Assembly (NCBI RefSeq): GCF_001027285.1
Contig: NZ_CP011509.1
Location: 11,432,501-11,496,500 of the forward strand
DNA from: Archangium gephyra
GTDB taxonomy: Bacteria > Myxococcota > Myxococcia > Myxococcales > Myxococcaceae
Direction of reading: 5' to 3'
Length of the DNA: 64,000 nucleotides
A program made the position numbers and the translations under genes. The notes under the pieces were generated by a model. It searched no databases. It was given only the letters and a program-made list of their open reading frames with translations, and was not told where the DNA came from. This document shows positions 34,634 to 47,109 of this stretch, piece by piece (the first letter of the stretch is position 1; every line of letters starts with the position of its first letter).

Positions 34634-36949
34634 TCAGCGGGGGACGTACAGGCGCCGGCCGATGGGCGACGGGTTCGGGTTCGCCTTGGCGGCCTCGGCC
34701 GCGCCGAGGGCGAGGATCCTCCGTGCCCAGGCCTCCAGCAGGACACGGCGGCTCCGCGACAAGTCCCGCGTGCGCGGCATGTACTCGTAGTTGGGCCACT
34801 GCTGGGGGCTGATGCGGGTGAGAATCCGCCGCGCCATGTCCCCGGTCAACCAATCCTGCGGATTGTTGAGCGGTACCACCTGGGACATGGCCGGGTAGAG
34901 CAGGAAGTAGTTGCGGAAGATGTGCTCGTAGATGACGCCGAAGGTCAGCGTCGAGTTGCCCACCGGCTCGGCCGCCGAGGGCTCCTCGTAGTACTGGCTG
35001 AAGTCCTGGTTGGGCAGGATGCGCACGTACAGGACGGGGCTCACCATCATGTTGATGTCATCCTGCTCCTGGATGACGCCACCCATCTCCGCGGAGACGC
35101 CCTTCTGCGTCACCACGAAGATCTTCGTCGAGGCCTTGTCCACGGGCGTGCTCAGCTGGAAGTCCAGCGTCGCCACGTCGTAGTTGGCCAACGGGTACTT
35201 GTTCGTCGAGCCCTGCAGCTCGATGGGGTTGAGCAGGAACTCCTGCACCACCAGCCCCTTCCCCGCGGCCACCAGCTTCCGGTACTCCTCATCCGTCATC
35301 GGCTTGCCCTTGCGCCAGACGGTGAGCGGGGCGGGCACCAGTGGGCCATTGAAGTTGAACTGCGTGGCCACCGCGCCCGGCTCCTGCTCGGTGTAGAGCG
35401 TGGACCGGCGCCCCAGGATCATCAGCTCGTTCTCCACCAGGTAGGCCTGGCCCTGGCTGTTCAGCAGCGACAACGAGCCCTCCGCCAGATCATCCACCGA
35501 GTAGCCCTGGAAGGAGAGCGGCAGATCGATCATCCCGCCACGCAGGTAGTACGCCTGGGTGCCGTAGGAGGCCGCACCCGCCGGGGCCTGCTCGAAGGTG
35601 AGCGTGCCCAGCGTCACCGGCGGAGGCGTGATGTCCCCCTTCGCGGGCGGCGTGAGCGTGAGCGTGAGCGTCTGCAGGTTGTACTTCGGGTTGTAGGTGT
35701 CGTCCGGGTTCGTGTCGTCGTGGTACGCGTCGGTGGCGTACTGCTTCGCCGTGGGGTCCTTCGTGTACTGCTCCGGGAAGGTATTGACGGCATCCAGCGA
35801 CAGCACCTTCAGGTTCGTGTTCACGCGCGCCACCAGCGGCGCCAGGCTGAAGGTGGGGTTTTCCGGGTTGGCGTTGCCGTGTCCGCCCGAGGGCATGAGG
35901 AACGTCGCCGGGCCCGGGATGAGCAACCGGCCCATGCTGTAGGTCTCGTCGTCGTCCCCGTCGTACCAGGGCGCCAGCGTGCCCACGAACTGGCCGATGC
36001 CCGGGTTGAGCCCGCCCTGCGCGAACACCTCCATCGTCTTGTCCAGGTCGTACCGGTAGGGCGCCTGGACGCGGAACATGTTGTAGCGGAAGACCACTCC
36101 GCGGATGGCGCGCGTCTCACCGGCGGGGCGGTAGCGCTCGAACAGCGCCAGCAGCGCGCTGGCCTCCACGCCGTCGTCGAACGGCATCACGGTCTGGAAG
36201 CTGCCCGAGGCTCCACCCGGCCCGCCGAAGTTCAGGTTGCGCTGGAAGTTCAGCCACAGCGTCGAGGCCTTGTCCGGCATCGCCTGGCTCATGTACTGGC
36301 CGCTCATCATGTCCAGCTTGCGGCCGAGCAACACCTTGCCGCCGTTCTGCAGCATGAGGTTCTCGCAGAAGATCTGCGAGCTCTGCGAGGAGCCCTCCTG
36401 CGAGCAGTCGATGATCATCGCCGTGCTGCTGTCGGGATCGTCCTGCCGCTTCTTGAAGGAGAAGGTGGCACCAAGGAAGGGCTCGACCACGCCCTGGTCC
36501 GGCGTGCTCAGCGAGCCCAGGTCCGCCGCCGAGCCGATGAACTGCGAGGGCGCCGTCTGCACCGTGGCCACCACCACCTTGCAGCTCCCAGGGCCCTGGC
36601 CCGTGGGGTTGGCGAACTCCAGCTTGATCCCCATGTCCCCGAAGTAGTTCCACTCCGCGGGCAGCACCTCGCTCTGGGAGCCATTGGACGAGAGGACCGG
36701 GACCTTCTGGCTCGCCCACGTCTGGAATTCGTTGTCGCTGCGGCCAAAGGTGGTGGGCTGGACCTGATCCGTGTCCGCCAGCCGCAGGGGCAACTTCGAG
36801 TAGGAGGCCATGTCCGGCGGGTTGTCCGGGTTGCCTCCCTCATACGTGGGCGCGACGACTTTCGTCGCGTAGTCGTCGTTATTGGCGGTTCCCACGTTGA
36901 TGTTGATCAGGCCTCGGACATGGATGCGAGGAAAGTCGAACTGGCTCAT
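34634..36949 (-). CDS. Large orphan protein of unknown family
   Basis: The protein has 771 residues from the ATG ending at 36949, with GGGAG 6 nt upstream. The start MSQFDFPRIHVRGLININVG and then TANNDDYATK is distinctive. I recall similar openings in uncharacterised bacterial proteins but no described function. There is no signal peptide, membrane helix or known catalytic motif. Composition is rich in Asp, Asn, Pro and aromatic residues and predicted beta structure, with an internal region (TLTLTLTPPAKGDITPPPVT) like a beta-sandwich. The C-terminus is helical and basic (RRVLLEAWARRILALGAA). It sits between an M28 peptidase (44 nt upstream) and a kelch-like lipoprotein, all on the minus strand. 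Confidence 0.7.
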   Translation of the reverse strand: MSQFDFPRIHVRGLININVGTANNDDYATKVVAPTYEGGNPDNPPDMASYSKLPLRLADTDQVQPTTFGRSDNEFQTWASQKVPVLSSNGSQSEVLPAEWNYFGDMGIKLEFANPTGQGPGSCKVVVATVQTAPSQFIGSAADLGSLSTPDQGVVEPFLGATFSFKKRQDDPDSSTAMIIDCSQEGSSQSSQIFCENLMLQNGGKVLLGRKLDMMSGQYMSQAMPDKASTLWLNFQRNLNFGGPGGASGSFQTVMPFDDGVEASALLALFERYRPAGETRAIRGVVFRYNMFRVQAPYRYDLDKTMEVFAQGGLNPGIGQFVGTLAPWYDGDDDETYSMGRLLIPGPATFLMPSGGHGNANPENPTFSLAPLVARVNTNLKVLSLDAVNTFPEQYTKDPTAKQYATDAYHDDTNPDDTYNPKYNLQTLTLTLTPPAKGDITPPPVTLGTLTFEQAPAGAASYGTQAYYLRGGMIDLPLSFQGYSVDDLAEGSLSLLNSQGQAYLVENELMILGRRSTLYTEQEPGAVATQFNFNGPLVPAPLTVWRKGKPMTDEEYRKLVAAGKGLVVQEFLLNPIELQGSTNKYPLANYDVATLDFQLSTPVDKASTKIFVVTQKGVSAEMGGVIQEQDDINMMVSPVLYVRILPNQDFSQYYEEPSAAEPVGNSTLTFGVIYEHIFRNYFLLYPAMSQVVPLNNPQDWLTGDMARRILTRISPQQWPNYEYMPRTRDLSRSRRVLLEAWARRILALGAAEAAKANPNPSPIGRRLYVPR

Positions 36950-36993
36950 CAGCAGCTCCCGGCGGACACTCGATGAAGGTTGGCCATTCGACT

Positions 36994-38823
36994 CTACTTG
37001 CGCCCCCGGCTCTCTTGGAAGATGACCTCCACGCGAAGCTCCTGCCCGTCACGCAGGACGACGGCGCTCACGCTCTCGCCTGGCTTCGAGGCATTGAGCG
37101 CGTACATCAAATCCTCCACACCGCCGATTTCGAAGCGGCCCAGCCGGACGAGCAGATCGCCGCGCCGCAGGCCAGCGCTCTCGGCCGCCCCGCCCGCGCG
37201 CACCCCGGCGAGGAGGACACCTTTGCGGCCGTCCGGCGCTCCCGTGTAGTCCGGGATGGTCCCCAGGGAGGCATTGAAGCTGCGCAGGTCACCGCGCGGC
37301 AATGGAGCGGGTACCTTCTTGTACGTGAGCGGGGCCTCGCGTCCGGCCACGGTCTCCGCGACGAGGGCGGCGACCCGCGCGACCCGAGCCATTCCGGCCG
37401 CATCGAGGCGGTCGGGAGTGTCCGAGGGCTTGTGGTAGTCCGGGTGCGCGCCCGTGAAGAAATGGAGCACGGGAACACCCGCGGCGTAGAAGGGCGTCTG
37501 ATCGCTCGGGCCGTAGCCATCGCCGCTCAGGGCGCACTCCAGACGGAGCTGCTCGCAGAGGGGCTGGACCAGGCTGGGCCACTCGGAGGCGGACTCGGCG
37601 CCCAGCACGCTCAACCGGTTGGCTTGCATGCGCCCGACCATGTCCAGGTTGAGCATGGCCGACATGTCCGCCACCCTCAGCCCCGCGGGCGGCGCACGGG
37701 TGAAGACGGTCGAGCCGATGACTCCCGCCTCCTCGCCCGAGAAGGCCACCACCACCACGTCGCGGCGCAGGTGCTCGCGACGGGCCCGCAGGGCGTGGGC
37801 GAGCTCCAACAACGAGGCGGTGCCGGAAGCATTGTCATCCGCGCCCAGGTGCGGCTCGTGCCGATCCGGCGCGAGCGAGTGCGCGCCTCCCAGACCCAGA
37901 TGATCGTAGTGCGCCCCGATGACCACGACCCCGGGGAGCCGCTGTCCCGCGGGCACACCCGCCGGGATGCGCCCCACGACATTGAAGGCATCACCGCGCC
38001 GCACCTCGAGCCGGACCTTCAACGCGGCTTCCACCTTCTCGCCGGCCAACAGCTTCGGCAGGAGCGCCTCCACCGCCGAGCGCTTCACAGCCAACACGGG
38101 CAGGCCCGCGTCTCCCGTGCCCTCGGGTTGAGCCGTGGGCAGGCGGGCCTCGGTGGAGGGAGACTCGGGCCAGTCCACCACCAACAGCGCGCGTGCGCCC
38201 TGCTGCCGTGCCGTCCAGGCCTTGTGCCGGAGGTCACCGTGGCGCCGCTGGACCGCGGTGTCGAGGAAGGGCTCGCGCTCGGGCACGAAGCGGCGGACCA
38301 GGACCACCTTGCCCCTCACGTCCACCCCCGCGTAATCGTCCACGCCGAGCGAGGTGTCCCGGATGCCGTAGCCGGCGAACACGAGGGGAGCCTTCAGCTC
38401 GTCCTCGGAGGAGAAGCCCAGGACGGAGAGCGCCTCGGCGGGCACGGCCACACCGCCGAGCATGAGCGCCGTCTCCGGGGCCGCCTGGAGCGAGGTGATC
38501 ACCTGGAAGCCCTGGCGGTAGCCGCCGCCCTCTCCCGCGGGCGCGAGCCCCAGCTCCTGGAAGCGCTTCTCCAGATACTCACCCGCGGCCCGGAGTCCGG
38601 CGGTGCCGATGCCGCGGCCCTCGCGCGCCGGATCCGCGAGCCAGGAGACGTCGCGCAGGATGCGCTCAGCCTCCGTCTCCGCGGAGAGCGCCGGGGACAC
38701 GGGCGGTACGGCGGATGCCGCTGGCGCGGGGAGATGGGAAGCACAAGCACCGAGGGCGAGTGCCGGGAGGGCCAGGGCCCACTTCCAGCCAGACCTGTTT
38801 CGATTCAGGAGCGAGCTCATCAT
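36994..38823 (-). CDS. M28-family metallopeptidase lipoprotein with PA and PDZ domains
   Basis: The protein has 609 residues from the double ATG at 38818-38823. LPALALGAC is the lipobox (Cys27). A protease-associated region (APLVFAGYGIRDTSLGVDDY, VRGKVVLVRRFVPE) is inserted before and around the catalytic core. All five zinc-ligand blocks of M28 are visible: GAHYDHLG, GADDNASG, SGEEAGVIGS, LNLDMVGR and HPDYHKPSDT. The C-terminal ~100 residues (VLLAGVRAGGAAESAGLRRG) form a PDZ domain. It is probably an envelope aminopeptidase. The stop lies 44 nt before the 771-residue gene, suggesting one operon; it diverges from the beta-lactamase gene. Confidence 0.92.
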   Translation of the reverse strand: MMSSLLNRNRSGWKWALALPALALGACASHLPAPAASAVPPVSPALSAETEAERILRDVSWLADPAREGRGIGTAGLRAAGEYLEKRFQELGLAPAGEGGGYRQGFQVITSLQAAPETALMLGGVAVPAEALSVLGFSSEDELKAPLVFAGYGIRDTSLGVDDYAGVDVRGKVVLVRRFVPEREPFLDTAVQRRHGDLRHKAWTARQQGARALLVVDWPESPSTEARLPTAQPEGTGDAGLPVLAVKRSAVEALLPKLLAGEKVEAALKVRLEVRRGDAFNVVGRIPAGVPAGQRLPGVVVIGAHYDHLGLGGAHSLAPDRHEPHLGADDNASGTASLLELAHALRARREHLRRDVVVVAFSGEEAGVIGSTVFTRAPPAGLRVADMSAMLNLDMVGRMQANRLSVLGAESASEWPSLVQPLCEQLRLECALSGDGYGPSDQTPFYAAGVPVLHFFTGAHPDYHKPSDTPDRLDAAGMARVARVAALVAETVAGREAPLTYKKVPAPLPRGDLRSFNASLGTIPDYTGAPDGRKGVLLAGVRAGGAAESAGLRRGDLLVRLGRFEIGGVEDLMYALNASKPGESVSAVVLRDGQELRVEVIFQESRGRK

Positions 38824-39023
38824 ACGGAGAACCATGAGTGAGCCTGAACGGGCGCACAAGCCAGGAGCGCGCCCGAACCTGGAGGGCACGCGGGTGGGAA
38901 GCCACTGCTCCGTGGCCGGACAACCACGCCCCCAAGCCCCGCGGCTCCCCGTGCCCCAAGCAGCGCCCCTGGCCCACACCTTGCTCCAGGGCCACGCACC
39001 CAACCCTCCACCGTGGAGCACCC

Positions 39024-39818
39024 ATGATCCGAGCCCTCCTCCCCGCCCTGCTGCTGCTGGCCACCCCTGCCCTGGCGGAACCCGCGCCCACGCCGAAACA
39101 CCCGGGCTGCTTCGTGCTGATGGACCTGAAGACGGGGGAGCTGAAGCGCAATGACGCGAAGCGCTGCGAGAAGCGCATGCCGCCAGCGTCGACCTTCAAG
39201 GTGCCGCACGCCCTGATCGCGCTGGAGACGGGCGTGGTGAAGGACCCATCCGCGGTGCGCAAGTGGGACGGCCAGAAACGCTCCATCGCCGACTGGAACC
39301 GGGACCATTCGCTGGAGTCGGCCATCCGCTACTCGGTGGTGTGGTTCTTCCAGGGGACGGCGAAGGAGATCGGCCGCGAGCGGATGAAGGACTGGCTGCA
39401 CCGCTTCGACTACGGCAACGAGGACATCTCCGGTGAGCTCACGACCTTCTGGCTGGGAGCCCCGCTGCGCATCTCCCCCGAGGAGCAGGTGCGTTTCCTC
39501 GCGCGGCTGTACCGGAACGAGCTGCCGGTGAGCGAGCGGACGCGGGACACCGTGAAGCGGATGCTGGAGTACACGCCGGAGACGGTGACGGAGAGGACGA
39601 AGCGGATGGCGGGCCCTTGGAGCACGGGGACGGTGGTGAGCGGGAAGACAGGCAGCACGCACACGAAGGAGGACGGGGACGTGAGCTGGCTGGTGGGGCA
39701 CGTGCGCTCGCCGGGGGGCGAGTACGTCTTCGCGAGCCTCGTCACGGGAGAGCGCCTCGAGGGCCCGGTGGCGCTGCACGCGGCCGCGGACGAGCTGAAA
39801 CGGCTCGGCGTCCTCTGA
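39024..39818 (+). CDS. Class D (OXA-type) beta-lactamase
   Basis: The protein has 264 residues from the ATG at 39024, with TGGAG 6 nt upstream. The signal peptide MIRALLPALLLLATPALA directs it to the periplasm. All class D motifs are in order and spacing: PASTFK with Ser56/Lys59, SVV at 104-106 followed by Trp107, YGN at 130-132, and SGKTGS with KTG at 208-210. The Trp that stabilises the carboxylated lysine seems present (AGPWSTGTVV region). It should hydrolyse penicillins. No mobile element is nearby and codon use matches the neighbours, so it looks like a resident chromosomal gene. No regulator gene is adjacent. Confidence 0.92.
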   Translation: MIRALLPALLLLATPALAEPAPTPKHPGCFVLMDLKTGELKRNDAKRCEKRMPPASTFKVPHALIALETGVVKDPSAVRKWDGQKRSIADWNRDHSLESAIRYSVVWFFQGTAKEIGRERMKDWLHRFDYGNEDISGELTTFWLGAPLRISPEEQVRFLARLYRNELPVSERTRDTVKRMLEYTPETVTERTKRMAGPWSTGTVVSGKTGSTHTKEDGDVSWLVGHVRSPGGEYVFASLVTGERLEGPVALHAAADELKRLGVL

Positions 39819-39867
39819 AGAACAGGTGAAGAACACGGCGAGTCACCCGGACCCGAAGCACGGCGGC

Positions 39868-39895
39868 GGGCCATCTCCTGAACGGGAGGTGGCCC
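39868..39895 (+). terminator. Hairpin after the beta-lactamase gene
   Basis: The 11-bp arms gggccatctcc (39868-39878) and ggaggtggccc (39885-39895) pair with one G-T and a 6-nt loop, 50 bp after the stop. No U-tract follows, so termination efficiency is uncertain. Confidence 0.4.
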
Positions 39896-39936
39896 GTCCG
39901 CGTTCAGAGCCCTTCCGCCCCACCGGACGGCTCGCG

Positions 39937-39942
39937 TAGGGT
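39937..39942 (+). promoter_or_regulatory. Candidate -10 (TAGGGT) giving a leaderless sthA-like mRNA
   Basis: TAGGGT is followed by exactly 7 nt (ccgggcc) and then ATG, so a normal start site would fall on the A of the start codon. There is no SD. The -35 is not obvious. Confidence 0.4.
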
Positions 39943-39949
39943 CCGGGCC

Positions 39950-42722
<2,773 letters not shown>

Positions 42723-42733
42723 TCAGCGTTGAC

Positions 42734-43915
42734 TCAGACAGCCTTCAGCCGGGAGGTACCGGCCGGGCCGGCCACCGCCTCACGCAGGGCGTCCTTCTTG
42801 TCGGTGCGCTCCCAGGAGAACTCCTTCTCGGAGCGGCCGAAGTGACCGTACGCGGCGGTCTTCTGGTAGATGGGCCGCAGCAGATCCAGGTACTCGGTGA
42901 TCTCCCGGGGCTTGAGGCCGAACGTGTGACGGATGGCCTGCTGGATCTTCTCCTCGGGCACGGTGGACGTGCCGAAGGTGTCCACCAGCACGCTCACGGG
43001 CTCGGCCACGCCGATGGCGTAGGAGACCTGCACCTCGCAGCGGCGAGCCAGGCCCGCGGCCACCACCGTCTTGGCGATGTGACGGCCCATGTACGCCGCC
43101 GAGCGGTCCACCTTGGACGGATCCTTGCCCGAGAAGGCGCCGCCACCGTGACGGCCCATGCCGCCGTAGGTGTCGACGATGATCTTCCGGCCCGTCACGC
43201 CCGAGTCACCCATGGGGCCGCCGATGACGAAGCGCCCGGTGGGGTTGATGTAGATCTTCGTCTTGGCGTCGATGAGCTTCTTGGGCAGCGCCTTGGCGAT
43301 GACGTCCTCGCGGATGGCCTCGTGGATGCGCTTGTTGGAGACGTCATCCGAGTGCTGCGTGGACACCACCACCGCGTCGATGCGGACCGGGCGGCCGTTG
43401 CGGTACTCGACGGTGACCTGGCTCTTGCCGTCCGGGCGCAGCCAGTCGTGCGTCTTGCGGCGCACGTCGGACAGGCGCCGGGTGAGCGCGTGGGCGTAGT
43501 GGATGGGGGCCGGCATCAGCTCCGGCGTCTCGTCGCAGGCGAAGCCGAACATCATGCCCTGGTCGCCGGCGCCCTGCTCCTTCTTGTTGTCCACGCCCCG
43601 GGCGATGTCCTGGCTCTGGCCCTCGATGGCCACCATGACGCCGCAGGTGTTGCCGTCATAGCCCATGGAGCTATCGGTGTAGCCGATGCGGCAGATCGTG
43701 CTGCGGACGATCTTCGGGATGTCGACGTAACAGTTGGTGGTCACCTCGCCGGCGACGATGGCCAGGCCCGTCTTCACCAGGGTCTCCACTGCCACGCGGC
43801 CCTGGGGATCCTTGGAGAGGATGGCGTCCAGCACGCCGTCGGAGATCTGATCGGCGATCTTGTCCGGGTGCCCTTCAGTGACGGATTCGGAGGTGAACAG
43901 GTAGTCGGTCGGCAT
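42734..43915 (-). CDS. metK: S-adenosylmethionine synthetase
   Basis: The protein has 393 residues from the ATG ending at 43915 ([20 protein letters not shown]); an upstream in-frame start at 43948 is less likely. Hallmarks: [31 protein letters not shown] and [16 protein letters not shown]. The enzyme makes SAM from methionine and ATP, the methyl donor whose by-product is recycled by the next gene, ahcY. A sigma-70-like promoter is seen at 43973-44000. I do not see a SAM riboswitch in the roughly 60-nt leader. Confidence 0.97.
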   Translation of the reverse strand: MPTDYLFTSESVTEGHPDKIADQISDGVLDAILSKDPQGRVAVETLVKTGLAIVAGEVTTNCYVDIPKIVRSTICRIGYTDSSMGYDGNTCGVMVAIEGQSQDIARGVDNKKEQGAGDQGMMFGFACDETPELMPAPIHYAHALTRRLSDVRRKTHDWLRPDGKSQVTVEYRNGRPVRIDAVVVSTQHSDDVSNKRIHEAIREDVIAKALPKKLIDAKTKIYINPTGRFVIGGPMGDSGVTGRKIIVDTYGGMGRHGGGAFSGKDPSKVDRSAAYMGRHIAKTVVAAGLARRCEVQVSYAIGVAEPVSVLVDTFGTSTVPEEKIQQAIRHTFGLKPREITEYLDLLRPIYQKTAAYGHFGRSEKEFSWERTDKKDALREAVAGPAGTSRLKAV

Positions 43916-43972
43916 GTCGTCTTCGGCTTCGGAGGGGGTACGGCTCACGTCAACGGCGTGAAGAGCGGGGAC

Positions 43973-44000
43973 ACTAAACGTTGGGCTCCAGGAGAGTCAA
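43973..44000 (-). promoter_or_regulatory. Sigma-70-like promoter of metK
   Basis: On the minus strand TTGACT (44000-43995), a 16-nt spacer and TTTAGT (43978-43973) match the -35 and -10 consensus in 5 and 4 positions. The start would lie about 50 nt before the metK ATG. Confidence 0.55.
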
Positions 44001-44158
44001 ACCCGGAGACAATCAGAAAATTCGCCCGGCAGGGGCATTTCGAGCACACCGGGCAGGCGGCCCACCCCCCGGGCCCCACGCCGGGGGCCGCGTGAATTTC
44101 GCGCGCTCCCAGCCGTTCCATTGCGCTACAGAGGCAGCCCTCTGATGGAAGGACTTGA

Positions 44159-44734
44159 ATGAACGCCCGTCTCCGCTCCCTGACCCTGTTGGCCACCCTC
44201 GCTTTCGCCCTCCCCGCGCTCGCCGCGCCCAATGAGCCCGTGGCCAAGCCGGTGAAGACCGTCGTGCAGTCCGTGCGCTACAGCAAGGACGACATCGCCC
44301 TCAAGCAGCTCGCCAACGAGGAGCAGGGCCGCTTCCTGCTCGGCGAGGCGTGGGAGAAGGGCACCGAGGCCCAGCGCAAGGAGTTCACCAGGCTCTTCCA
44401 CAGCCTCTTCGCGAAGATCGCCTTCCCCAAGGTGCGCGAGAACTTCAAGAACCTGGCCTCCATCACCTATGACGACCCGGCCGTGGAGGGCGACAAGGCG
44501 AGCGTGAAGTCCACCATCGTCATCGAGCACCCGCTGAAGAAGCAGGAGATGAAGCTCCAGTACACCGTGGTGAAGAGCCAGGGCGGCTGGAAGGTGCTGG
44601 ACGTGGCGGTGCTCGGCGACTCGATGCTTACCGGCATCCGCGACGACCAGGTCCAGCCCATCCTGAAGCAGGGTGGCTGGGACAAGCTGCTGGAGCTGAT
44701 GCGCGCGAAGGAAGCCGAGCTGAGCAAGAAGTAG
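44159..44734 (+). CDS. MlaC/Ttg2D-like periplasmic phospholipid-binding protein
   Basis: The protein has 191 residues from the ATG at 44159, preceded by ggaagga. Signal peptide MNARLRSLTLLATLAFALPALAA (trimmed: cleavage after ALAA). The pattern WEKGTEAQRKEFTRLFHSLF, then VKSTIVIEH, KLQYTVVKSQGGWKVLDVAV and SMLTGIRDDQ matches the MlaC/Ttg2D family. MlaC carries phospholipids between outer and inner membrane complexes to keep outer-membrane asymmetry. The other mla genes are not in the window, so it is a solitary copy. A 6-bp hairpin (cagagg/cctctg, 44129-44144) lies just upstream of the SD. Confidence 0.9.
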   Translation: MNARLRSLTLLATLAFALPALAAPNEPVAKPVKTVVQSVRYSKDDIALKQLANEEQGRFLLGEAWEKGTEAQRKEFTRLFHSLFAKIAFPKVRENFKNLASITYDDPAVEGDKASVKSTIVIEHPLKKQEMKLQYTVVKSQGGWKVLDVAVLGDSMLTGIRDDQVQPILKQGGWDKLLELMRAKEAELSKK

Positions 44735-44825
44735 CCGTATTCCCACCTCCGGCAGCCGGGCAACCGGGCGCCCGGAGGTGAAGCCGGTTGTACTCGGGGA
44801 CAGGTGAAGTAGAGAGGACGGGCCG

Positions 44826-46921
44826 ATGTCCCGTCCCCTGCCCCAGCCCGTGCCCATGCGTGAAGGGCGCTCCTCCCGCGAGGTGGACGCCTTCTGCGTG
44901 CAGTTCGCCCCTCGCGCCCCGGGCCACCCCGCCGTGAGGGACTTGCAGCACCTGCTGGCCGATGTACCCACGGAGGGCCTGGAGGCCCGCCTGGAGTGGG
45001 TGGAGCGCTGCGTCGCCTGGTTGAGGGACCCCCAGCCCGCGCTCGGCTTGATGGAGCCCGCCGAGCCCGAGGCCCCCGCGGCGGTGACGCGCCTGGCCCT
45101 GTTGCTGCGTGTGCTGGAGGCGAGAGCTTCCGCGCGGGAGCCCGTGGCCGCCCTGGTGCGCGAGGTGATGGCCGCGACGAGCGGACTGAAGCTCTTCTCC
45201 CAGGTGGGCCTGCCCGCCGGACTGGGTTTCTTCGGCGAGGTGTCGGACCGGCTCGCCCGCCGCCTGTTGCCCTCCCCGCCCGAGGATCATCAGCTCTCGG
45301 AGCTGCTGCTGCGGCTGTTTCCCGTCCCCGAGGACGCCGACTGGCTGGAGGGCCTGCCGCCGGAGCCACTGGCGCGGCTGTCCGCGTTGTTGCAGGGCGG
45401 CACCCAGCCTCCCGTGAGGGCACCCGCGCAGGTGGTGCGTGCCTCGCTGGTGGATGCGCTGGGCCTGCTCGCCGTGCAGACGGCGGCCCTCGGACTGACC
45501 GAGGACGTACGGGAGCGCTGTCCGGAGGTGTCCTTCCGCGCCTCGCCCTTCCTGAAGCTTCGCCGCGTGTGCGAGGGCGTGCTGGCCCGCGACGCCGCGC
45601 CGGACTCGCTGCGGGAGCTCGGGGACGTGGTGGAGGAGTGCCGGCAGGTGGTGGCCATCGTCTCCAGCCACCTCGAGCAGTACGGGGTGAGCGTGGACCT
45701 GGTGTACCGGCTGGAGCGCATCCGCCGGAGCCTGGAGCGGATGGAGGCCATCGCCCGGGTGCTGGGCGTGGCGCCGGGCGAGGCGCGCTGGCGCGAGGGG
45801 CTCGTGCTGGTGGCGGACCTGCTGCGCCGGGCCCACACGGACCGCTCGGTGCGGGCGGTGGTGGCGAGCAACGCGCGGCTGCTGGCTCGCAAGGTCATCG
45901 AGCGCGCGGGCCACTCGGGCGAGCACTACATCACCACCACGCGGGCCGAGTACCACCACATGGTGCACTCGGCGGCGGGGGGCGGGCTCATCACCGCCGT
46001 CACCGCCATCCTCAAGCTGTACGCGGCCACGCTCGCGCTGGCGCCCTTCTTCTACGGGCTGGCGCTGGCGGGCACCTACGTGGGCAGCTTCCTGATGATG
46101 CAGGTGACGGGCTCCACGCTGGCCACCAAACAGCCGTCCATGACGGCGGCCGCGTTGGGGAGCGCCATCGGCCAGGGGGGACGGGCGGACGGCTGTCGCA
46201 CCTGATGGAGCTCATCCCCCGCATCACGCGCTCGCAGATCGCCACGGCGCTGGCCAACATGGGCACCGTGCTGCCGGCGGCGGTGGGCCTGTCGATGCTC
46301 TTCGCCTGGTGGAAGGGGCACCCGCTGCTCAACCCGGCCCAGGCGCACTACGTGGTGGACGCGCTCCACCCGTGGCGCAGTGGCACCATCGTCTACGCGG
46401 CGCTGACGGGGGTGCTGCTGTGGCTGTCCAGCCTCGCGGCCGGGTGGCTGGAGAACTGGGCGGTGTACCGGCGCATCCCCGAGGCGCTCGCGCACCACCG
46501 GGTGCTGCGGCGGGCGCTGGGCGACACGGGGGCGAAGAAGCTGGCGGGCCTCTTCTCCCGGAACATCGCCGGGCTGGGGGGCAACGTGAGCATCGGCATC
46601 CTGCTGGCGCTGCCCCCCGTGGTGGGGAACTTCTTCGGGCTGCCGCTGGACGTGCGGCACGTGACGCTGTCCTTCGGGCAGCTGTGCCTGGCCGGCTACG
46701 CGCTGGGGCCCACGGCGGTGTTGCGGCCGGACTTCCTCGCGGCCCTGGGAGGCATCGGAGTCACCCTGGCCATCAACTTCGGGGTGTCCTTCTCGCTCGC
46801 GCTCGGCGTGGCCCTGCGGGCGCGGGACGTGCCGGTGAGGGACGTGGTGCGGCTGGTGCGGCTCATGAGTGGGCGCTTCCTGCGGGAGCCCCGCGCCTTC
46901 CTCCTGCCCCCTCGCGTTTGA
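44826..46921 (+). pseudogene. Gcr-family (site-specific recombinase-like) membrane protein, frameshifted at a G6 run
   Basis: The first frame (44826-46205) encodes 459 residues and ends soon after QPSMTAAALGSAIGQ. The -1 frame continues without a break to 46921 with GGRLSHLMELIPRITRSQIA and several membrane helices, ending RAFLLPPRV. Joined at the G6 run (46175-46180) by adding one G, the product is one ~698-residue protein of the COG4389 'Gcr recombinase' family. N-terminal part: soluble and helical, with YGVSVDLVYRLERIRRSLE. C-terminal half: six or more membrane segments, so the recombinase label is doubtful. It may be a sequencing deletion rather than a true pseudogene. SD gagga precedes the ATG. 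Confidence 0.8.
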
Positions 46922-47093
46922 CCCTTTGCCGGTGGGGCAGGGGTCTTCCAGGTCCACCCTGGTTGAAATTCCGGCCCCTGAAAACGGGGGAATATTTCGC
47001 CCCTCCGAGCAAGCCCCTCTCAGAGGGAGAAAGAAGGCAGCGGCCGGGCAGCCGAGGGATCTCGCCGTGCTTCTGAACAGGGCGGTTCTCCGG

Positions 47094-47099
47094 TAGGGT
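47094..47099 (+). promoter_or_regulatory. Candidate -10 (TAGGGT) for the MMPL exporter gene
   Basis: TAGGGT lies 10 nt before the ATG at 47110, which would give a leader of only a few nucleotides. The start codon has no SD. Confidence 0.35.
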
Positions 47100-47109
47100 C
47101 CGCGACCGC

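Noticed and set aside
43916-43972. SAM riboswitch upstream of metK
   Set aside because: The leader is only about 50-60 nt and lacks the conserved SAM-I/II core elements.
44826-46921. Mobile element based on the 'recombinase' family name
   Set aside because: The protein is polytopic, has no integrase or resolvase catalytic motif, and no terminal repeats or target duplications are seen.
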